This document shows, in pieces, positions 58,759-64,000 of a stretch of DNA of 64,000 bases. The translations under genes and the position numbers were made by a program. The stretch spans positions 86,011 through 150,010 of the forward strand of contig CAIXFN010000028.1 of NCBI GenBank assembly GCA_903918755.1, in the 5' to 3' direction. Below the pieces are notes generated by a model. The model did no database searches and was not told the DNA's origin. It saw nothing but the letters and a program-made list of their open reading frames with translations. How positions within the stretch are numbered: position 1 is the stretch's first letter; each line of letters begins with the position of its first letter. Source of the DNA: an uncultured Pedosphaera sp. GTDB taxonomy: Bacteria; Verrucomicrobiota; Verrucomicrobiia; Limisphaerales; Pedosphaeraceae.

Positions 58759-59646
58759 ATGAAACACCTGCCGAACGCGCTAAATCCCCACTCCACCCGC
58801 CGGCAGATGATTGGCCGGACCCTGCGGTGCGCGAGCACCCTGGCCATCGGCTCCACCCTGGCCCCACTCCTGGCGGCGGCGGAGGGACGCGGCTTTAAAA
58901 TCGGCGCGCCGGAATGGTCGCTCGGCCGCGCGGATCCTTCGTGCTTTGCCGTGGCTCGCGAGATCGGCCTGGACGGGGTGCAAGTCAATCTCGGCAGTCC
59001 GGGGGATAAAATGCACCTGCGCCAACCGGCGGTGCAGCAGGCTTACCTCGCCGCCGCGCGGGAAAGCGGGCTGGCCATTTCGTCCCTGGCCCTGGCCGAG
59101 TTGAATAACATTCCGCTCAAGAGCGATCCCCGGGCCGCCCTTTGGTTGATGGATTCCCTCCCGGTGGTGCGCGCCCTGGGCGTCCGGGTGATCCTCGTGG
59201 CCCAGTTCTTCCGGGGCGAACTCAAGGATGACAAGGAAGGCACCGATCGCACCGTGGAGTTTTTGAAGGAAGTCGCGCCGCGGGCGGAGCAGGCGGGCGC
59301 CATTCTCGGTCTGGAAAATTACCTCAGCGCGCCCGAAAACCTCGCCATCCTCGAGCGGGTGGGATCCCCCGCTGTTCAGGTTTATTATGACGTGGGCAAT
59401 TCCACGGACAAGGGCTACGACATTTATGGCGAAATCCGGCTCTTGAAAGGCCATATCTGCGAGTTCCACGCCAAGGATGCCGGCTTCCTGCTCGGCCAGG
59501 GCCGGATTGATTTTCACAAAGTCCGCGCCGCCATGGACGACATCGACTACCGTGGCTGGATACAGATCGAAGCCGCCGCTCCTCATGGGCTCGTGTCGGA
59601 TTACCGCGCCAACTTGAAATTCCTAAAGGAGATATTCCCCATGTAA
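58759..59646 (+). CDS. sugar phosphate isomerase/epimerase-like TIM-barrel protein, exported
   Basis: 295 aa from ATG 58759 (MKHLPNALNPHSTRRQM). N-terminal signal with STRRQMIGRTLRCASTLAIG, a twin-arginine-like motif. TIM barrel: FKIGAPEWSLGRADPSCFAV, LGLENYLSAPENLAIL, VYYDVGNSTDKGYDIYGEI and LKGHICEFHAKDAGFLLG with the xylose-isomerase-like metal ligands (E, D, H, E). Probably acts on a sugar outside the cytoplasm before uptake. Follows the MBL gene by 29 bp. Confidence 0.88.
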   Translation: MKHLPNALNPHSTRRQMIGRTLRCASTLAIGSTLAPLLAAAEGRGFKIGAPEWSLGRADPSCFAVAREIGLDGVQVNLGSPGDKMHLRQPAVQQAYLAAARESGLAISSLALAELNNIPLKSDPRAALWLMDSLPVVRALGVRVILVAQFFRGELKDDKEGTDRTVEFLKEVAPRAEQAGAILGLENYLSAPENLAILERVGSPAVQVYYDVGNSTDKGYDIYGEIRLLKGHICEFHAKDAGFLLGQGRIDFHKVRAAMDDIDYRGWIQIEAAAPHGLVSDYRANLKFLKEIFPM

Positions 59647-59727
59647 GCCCGCCCCGGCGCAGACCAGCGCCCACCCGTCCGCGGCCGCCCCCTCATTTTG
59701 CGTTCCCCATGTTCCATTCCAAATTCC

Positions 59728-60960
59728 ATGAAAACTCCCACTCCTCCCTCCACCGTTAATCGTCGTCAATTCCTGGCCACCACCGGGGCCTCGGCCCTCT
59801 CCCTGGCGCTCGCGTCACCGCACCTCGGCCGGGCCGCCGCCGCGGACGATGCCAAAATCAACCTCGGGCTCATCGGCTGCGGCGGTCGCGGCAGTTGGAT
59901 CGCCGACCTGTTTGTGAAAAACGGCCACTATAACCTCGCCGCCGTGGCCGATTATTTTCCGAACCGGGCGAATGCCGCCGGCGAACGCTTTTCCGTGCCG
60001 TCCAAACGTCGCTTCACCGGCTTGCAAGCTTACCAGCGTTTGTTGGAGCAGAAACTCGACGCTGTGGCCATTATATCCCCGCCTTATTTCCATCCGGAAC
60101 AGGCGGCAGCGGCGGTCGCGGCGGGAAAGCACGTTTATTGCGCCAAGCCCATTGCGGTGGATGTTCCCGGTTGCCAGTCCATTGCTGAATCCGGCCGCCA
60201 GGCCACTGCCAAAAAGCTGGTCTTTCTGGTCGATTTCCAGACCCGCGCCCACAAGTCCTATCAGGAGGCCGTCCGACTGGTTCATTCCGGCGCCATCGGC
60301 CCCATACTCTCCGCCGAAGCCGGCTATCAGACCAACGATATTTGGAGTCATGTCGATGCCACCTTCCGCGAACACCCGCAGGATGACGAAGTCCGCCTGC
60401 GCGGCTGGGGCGCGGATCGCACCCTCTCCGGGGACATCATCACCGAGCAAAACATCCACGCCCTTGATGTGGCCTGCTGGATCCTAAACGCCGCTCCCCT
60501 GAGCGCCCTGGGTCGCGGTGGCCGGACCCGTCCCCCGGTGCCGAATGGGGTCTGGGACAATTTCTCGGTCATCTATGAATTCCCCAATGACGTCCGCCTC
60601 ACTTTCAGTTCCAAACAGGCGGGCAAGGGTTGGGACGACATCGAATGCCGCGCCTATGGCAAGGAAGGCACCATCGACACCCACTATTTCGGAACCGTGA
60701 AAGTGCAGTGCGACGACGCCTTCAACGGCGGGATGATGACCAATTTGTACACGGACGGAGTGATCAACAACATCGCCACCTTCCACCAGGCGATTACCAC
60801 TGGCGACTACGCCAACACCACCGTCGCCAACAGCGTCCGCAGCAACCTGACCACCATCCTCGGCCGCACGGCCGCCTACCGCCGCACCGAGGTGACCTGG
60901 GAACAGATCATCAAAGAAAACGAGAAATGGGAACTCAACCTGAAGAGCTTGAAGGCGTGA
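59728..60960 (+). CDS. Gfo/Idh/MocA-family oxidoreductase, Tat-exported
   Basis: 410 aa from ATG 59728. Tat signal (TVNRRQFLATTGASALSLAL). Rossmann domain INLGLIGCGGRGSWIADLF, cofactor/catalytic segment GKHVYCAKPIAVDV (EKP-type, here AKP) and GDIITEQNIHALDVACWIL in the substrate domain. Periplasmic NAD(P)-dependent oxidoreductases of this type are common in Planctomycetes and Verrucomicrobia. Last gene of the apparent operon. Confidence 0.92.
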   Translation: MKTPTPPSTVNRRQFLATTGASALSLALASPHLGRAAAADDAKINLGLIGCGGRGSWIADLFVKNGHYNLAAVADYFPNRANAAGERFSVPSKRRFTGLQAYQRLLEQKLDAVAIISPPYFHPEQAAAAVAAGKHVYCAKPIAVDVPGCQSIAESGRQATAKKLVFLVDFQTRAHKSYQEAVRLVHSGAIGPILSAEAGYQTNDIWSHVDATFREHPQDDEVRLRGWGADRTLSGDIITEQNIHALDVACWILNAAPLSALGRGGRTRPPVPNGVWDNFSVIYEFPNDVRLTFSSKQAGKGWDDIECRAYGKEGTIDTHYFGTVKVQCDDAFNGGMMTNLYTDGVINNIATFHQAITTGDYANTTVANSVRSNLTTILGRTAAYRRTEVTWEQIIKENEKWELNLKSLKA

Positions 60961-61010
60961 GCCGGCTCCCCGAGCTGGCCCAGCATGGCTCGCTCTCCTG
61001 ACCTTGCACC

Positions 61011-61505
61011 ATGAGCAAATGGAAGGGAAAAGCGCTGGAATGCCTGCCCGGACTGAGGGACTCGATCCTTGAAGCCAAAGACCGCCAAAGTCTTTGGCAA
61101 CAAGTCGAGCGTGAGTTTTATGCCGCGGTGGAGCGCGGTGACACCAAGTGCGTGGTCGGATGCGTCCGTTACGCGGTCTGGACATTGCACCCGGCTCCCC
61201 AGGCCAGAACGATGGCGGACGTGAGTGAATCCGCGGCGAATTTCCTGTACGCCCATGCGGATGATCTGCACCGATGGATTGATCGCTATGATTTCATGCT
61301 AGCTCAGAAGGGGCTGAGGTTCCATTTGGGTACCCAGAAATACTCGGAGTTTGAGACCCGCTTTCTGGCGAAGACGGCCCAGTATCCGTGTCTCCCAAAA
61401 GAAACCCCGTCTGGACACCGCAAGAAAACCGCCCGTATCACGCAACCGGCAGGGCGAACCTCATCGGTGGCTGGCACCGAAGACCGTCAACGCGGACAAA
61501 CATAG
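61011..61505 (+). CDS. hypothetical protein, C-terminus possibly altered
   Basis: 164 aa. The first ~110 residues look like a genuine helical domain (ALECLPGLRDSILEAKDRQS, FYAAVERGDTKCVVGCVRYA, DVSESAANFLYAHADDL). The last ~40 (HRKKTARITQPAGRTSSVAG) are low-complexity and run into a dispersed repeat, so the natural C-terminus may have been replaced. The N-terminal part faintly recalls the DUF7674-type family, but I cannot confirm it. Confidence 0.6.
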   Translation: MSKWKGKALECLPGLRDSILEAKDRQSLWQQVEREFYAAVERGDTKCVVGCVRYAVWTLHPAPQARTMADVSESAANFLYAHADDLHRWIDRYDFMLAQKGLRFHLGTQKYSEFETRFLAKTAQYPCLPKETPSGHRKKTARITQPAGRTSSVAGTEDRQRGQT

Positions 61506-61685
61506 CGGTAGTCGCGAAGATGCACACAAAAAGGGAACAGATGGGGGCGCACATTCACCCGAAGTCACGCGGGCACGAAAAGGAAGTTGGACTAAGTTTG
61601 TGGAGCTTGGACTTCGCTGGTTGGCCAAAGTGGTTTCGCTATCCTAATCGGCGGCGCTGGTGCGGGAAACTGGATTAAGTGTCCG
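61500..61685 (+). repeat. diverged copy C of the ~280 bp dispersed repeat
   Basis: In the opposite orientation to copies A and B. It contains GTCGCGAAGATGCACACAAA, GGAAGTTGGACTAAGTTTGT and GGAGCTTGGA, and ends GGGAAACTGGATTAAGTGTC (61664-61683), the complement of GGACACTTAATCCAGTTT in the other copies. The rest of the 434-bp stretch up to 61939 holds no gene; a weak hairpin followed by TTTTTC occurs near 61857-61876. Confidence 0.6.
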
Positions 61686-61939
61686 AAGGGGCGACTCCGG
61701 CAGGTGCGCGGGCGCACCTGCCGGGCCGTACCCAGCGGCCAGGAGGGGAGTTTTCCGGTTTTAAGATGTCAATGAGCGGGGCTGCGGGACCTCAAGTGAG
61801 GCCCACGGCGAAAAATGAAGAGGGGGGCTTGGTGTACGGGTGTGGACACGCTGCCCCAAGCCGGGTGGGCTTTTTCAAGCGAGGAGAATTGAACTGAAGG
61901 CATGCGGAAGCCGGCGGGGAAAAATGGAAAGCGCCGAGT

Positions 61940-63265
61940 TCATGGTCCGGAGGTCGGTTCGCCGGGATCGGGGTTGGTCTCTGGCGGGGTTATGCGTACC
62001 AGTTTGTCGAGATCGCAGCGGCGGATCATGAAGGTGGGGGGTAGCGGCTGGTCCGGATCGCAGTTGTACACAGAGGGCAGGCGGTCGATGTTGGGGTATG
62101 GGGTTGGGAATGGGGTCCGCGCTTCCTTGATTACTTCCTTGGAAACGGAGTCTTCCCTTGCTGAAGGCATGTCACCCGGCAGGCCGGTGGGCGGACTCGA
62201 TGGGTGGGCGGCCCGCGCTACTGAGCTTTCGTCTTCGCTGACAGCTATGCCGGAAAGGTCGCCGGACTGGCACGGGTCGACCTTCGCAGGAGAGTTTTCG
62301 CAATTGCGATTCCGTGCCTGGTTGCTGGTGGTTTTGGCGATTTTACGCTTGATGGTGGGGGGCGGGAGTTTGGGGGTTTCTAGGCCGGCTTCGCGGCGGC
62401 GGGCCAGGGCCATCCATTTGGCCCAGCGGACGGCATCCACCCGGCGGCAGCGGATGGCTTCGGCTTCCCGCTTCTCCAGTTCGCTGGCGAATTGGTGGTC
62501 GGGCGGAACCAACGGCGGGATTGCGTCCAGGCCCAGCACTGGGTCGGGGACGGGCTCGGCTTCGAGGACGTCCTGCCAGAAGCTCATGGGGATGTCGTCG
62601 GGGCCGAGGGGGTCGTTGATGTCGTCGTTGTCCGGGTGGTCGGCAGGGAGGGGGTCCAGGCCGAAATTGCGGCGGATTTCGGCGCGTTTTTCCAGCGGGG
62701 TGAGTTGTTTGCCATACGCTTTTTCACGGTGGGCGGGGTCTTCCATCCATTGGTAGAAGCGGGCCTGGATGACTTCATCGAAATCGCCGGTGGCAGCGGC
62801 GGCCTTTTGGCGTTCGAGGGTGACCCGCTGGCGGGTGTGTTCGGCGCGGCGGAGGCGGGCGACGGAACGGCAGAGTTGAAAGATGAGTTTGGCTTTGGTG
62901 GCTGGATCGGCGGTGGTTTGGGCCTTTTTGGCGGCAAGGGCGAGTCGGGCGGCAAGGAGGAGGGAGATTTCATGGGTCAGATCGGGGGCGACATCGTTGG
63001 CGTTTTCGACGATCTGCTGGGCGCCGTCGAGGAGTTGGCGATGGGCGAACCAGTGGGCGTAACCGCCGGCGTACCATTCGGAGAGGTTCTGTTTGGTGAT
63101 CGCCCGGCCGGCGAAGTCGGCGGCGAGCCGGGAGCGAACTTCCGGGAGGGAGTTGAGCCAAGTGAGGACAGCAGATTGCGGTTCGCCATCGAGCAGGTGC
63201 TCGTTGAGGGCCTGCCGGATTTCCCGGGGCAGGCGGGCGATTTTTCCGCGGGGACGTGCGTCCAT
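61940..63265 (-). CDS. protein of unknown function with N-terminal DNA-binding-like region
   Basis: 441 aa. The start RGKIARLPREIRQALNEHLL, VLTWLNSLPEVRSRLAADF and ITKQNLSEWYAGGYAHWF look like the N-terminal helix-turn-helix part of phage Mu gp27-like (DUF3486) proteins. Middle part helical (EISLLLAARLALAAKKAQTT, VARLRRAEHTRQRVTLERQK); the C-terminal ~150 residues are Pro/Ser-rich and probably disordered. I recall similar multi-copy proteins in other Verrucomicrobia. Stands alone between a repeat and an edge gene. Confidence 0.6.
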   Translation of the reverse strand: MDARPRGKIARLPREIRQALNEHLLDGEPQSAVLTWLNSLPEVRSRLAADFAGRAITKQNLSEWYAGGYAHWFAHRQLLDGAQQIVENANDVAPDLTHEISLLLAARLALAAKKAQTTADPATKAKLIFQLCRSVARLRRAEHTRQRVTLERQKAAAATGDFDEVIQARFYQWMEDPAHREKAYGKQLTPLEKRAEIRRNFGLDPLPADHPDNDDINDPLGPDDIPMSFWQDVLEAEPVPDPVLGLDAIPPLVPPDHQFASELEKREAEAIRCRRVDAVRWAKWMALARRREAGLETPKLPPPTIKRKIAKTTSNQARNRNCENSPAKVDPCQSGDLSGIAVSEDESSVARAAHPSSPPTGLPGDMPSAREDSVSKEVIKEARTPFPTPYPNIDRLPSVYNCDPDQPLPPTFMIRRCDLDKLVRITPPETNPDPGEPTSGP

Positions 63266-63431
63266 GGGGATGGGTATAGCACGGGTGCCGGGAAAACGTA
63301 TTCCTATGGTAGGAATTTAGGCGGAATTTTTGGGGGAAGGTGAGGAAAGATTTAGCCGCGAAAATGCTAAAACTCTTTCCCCCACTGACGTGGGTACTTA
63401 ATCAAATAAACTGCCGGCGGTATTGAAACAT

Positions 63432-64000
63432 TCAATCCACCCGACCGGTTCGAAAGACCACCCGGTAGGTTTTGCCGGCTTCATACTTGCCCGGGTTGGG
63501 AACGAGCACGAAGTTGTCGGTGATCACGGGATTCAACTCGGCGCCTTCCATTACTTGGACTGATTTGAGGTGGCGCGGCAGGAATTGGACGATGGGACGC
63601 CCGCCCCGCTGGGAACCGTTCTGGTTGATGGGCTCGAAGGTCTTGGCGCCGCGGTTGGGTTTGATCTCGAAGGTCCAGAGGCCGTCCTGCTCCGTCAAGG
63701 TCTGGTCCCAGGCGGTCGGCAGCTTGCCCATGCGCGCTTCCCAAGCCGGATCGCCGTAAAACGCCACGGTGTCCCGGTCGGAGACCAGCCAGCGCCCGTC
63801 GCCCGCAGTCAGGCCGGCGGCCTTGGCGGCGGCGGTGGGAACAATGGTGCCACTGAGGGCTCCGTTGTCGTCCACCTCGGCATTCGCGGATCCGGGAAAA
63901 TAGGTTTCCAGGCGATTCACCAACGCGATTTGATTGGCAAAAAAGGCCTCGGTGAAGGAGTAGCGCCCCGGCTGTTCCACAAAATAATCCAGGCAACCCC
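63432..64000 (-). CDS. C-terminal part of a large protein, cut by the right edge
   Basis: The frame stays open to the last base, reading GCLDYFVEQPGRYSFTEAFF upstream of the first GTG at 63980, so the N-terminal part is outside the window. Recognisable pieces are FFANQIALVNRLETYFPGS, WLVSDRDTVAFYGDPAWEAR, TLTEQDGLWTFEIKPNRG, RPIVQFLPRHLKS and GKTYRVVFRTGRVD. From memory, RDTVAFYGDPAWEAR-type segments occur in large secreted gingipain-like or caspase-like planctomycete/verrucomicrobial proteins. The family cannot be fixed from this part. Confidence 0.55.
   Translation of the reverse strand, partial: GCLDYFVEQPGRYSFTEAFFANQIALVNRLETYFPGSANAEVDDNGALSGTIVPTAAAKAAGLTAGDGRWLVSDRDTVAFYGDPAWEARMGKLPTAWDQTLTEQDGLWTFEIKPNRGAKTFEPINQNGSQRGGRPIVQFLPRHLKSVQVMEGAELNPVITDNFVLVPNPGKYEAGKTYRVVFRTGRVD

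Overview
The window looks like a chromosomal segment of a high-GC Verrucomicrobiota bacterium, probably of the Pedosphaera/Limisphaerales type. The call rests on planctomycete/verrucomicrobial-style DUF1553 and DUF1501 proteins, a Pup-like (UBact) proteasome operon of the kind known from Gram-negative phyla including Verrucomicrobia, Tat-type secreted oxidoreductases, and typical verrucomicrobial small proteins. No rRNA or CRISPR array was seen; there is one tRNA, tRNA-Gly(GCC) at 2981-3057. The assignment is inference from gene content, not from a marker tree.

Layout. 1-2.9 kb: a cut-off DUF1553 gene and its DUF1501 partner. 3.2-8.6 kb: an AT-richer accessory block directly after tRNA-Gly, holding a nucleotidyltransferase/TIM-barrel pair, a DUF262/HEPN pair that resembles anti-phage modules, and an IS5-family element next to an older IS remnant. 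8.6-10.9 kb: mostly non-coding repeats, with a ParE-type toxin-antitoxin pair lying between two copies of a ~280 bp repeat; a diverged third copy lies at 61.5 kb. 10.9-25.8 kb: membrane and secreted proteins, a beta-lactamase-fold hydrolase, a BlaI/BlaR1 pair with a candidate operator, a beta-helix protein, an FGE-like protein and a PHP-type metallohydrolase. 26-27.4 kb: an ACT-malic enzyme.

27.5-33.9 kb: a complete STM4011-STM4015-type locus of unknown function (two radical SAM enzymes, an ATP-grasp protein, a sulfatase/phosphatase-fold hydrolase and a leucine-rich protein). It is split into two convergent arms, and two extra genes, a second leucine-rich protein and a 112-aa protein, lie between them. 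34.8-39.4 kb: a compact operon dop-pup(UBact)-prcB-prcA-pafA, mostly with ATGA overlaps. Its 57-codon modifier gene ends in Gly-Gln. No Mpa/ARC-type ATPase is present. Divergent from it are a Fur/PerR-type regulator and sufBC, with a PerR-like box in the shared intergenic region, which suggests a link between protein turnover, Fe-S assembly and peroxide or iron stress.

42-54 kb: a TRIC-type channel, a nucleotide-sugar dehydrogenase, a sugar-acid dehydratase-like protein with an MFS transporter, a TPR protein, a prenyl diphosphate synthase, rpoZ, smpB, rpmB, a SOUL lipoprotein and a DUF481 outer-membrane-type protein. 54.3-61 kb: a tightly packed putative carbohydrate operon (SDR, ROK kinase, SIS isomerase, MetE-like protein, UlaG-like MBL hydrolase, TIM-barrel epimerase, Gfo/Idh/MocA oxidoreductase). 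The window ends with a repeat copy, a 441-aa protein of unknown role and a gene cut by the right edge. Coding calls come from reading frames and recognisable motifs; no database search was possible.
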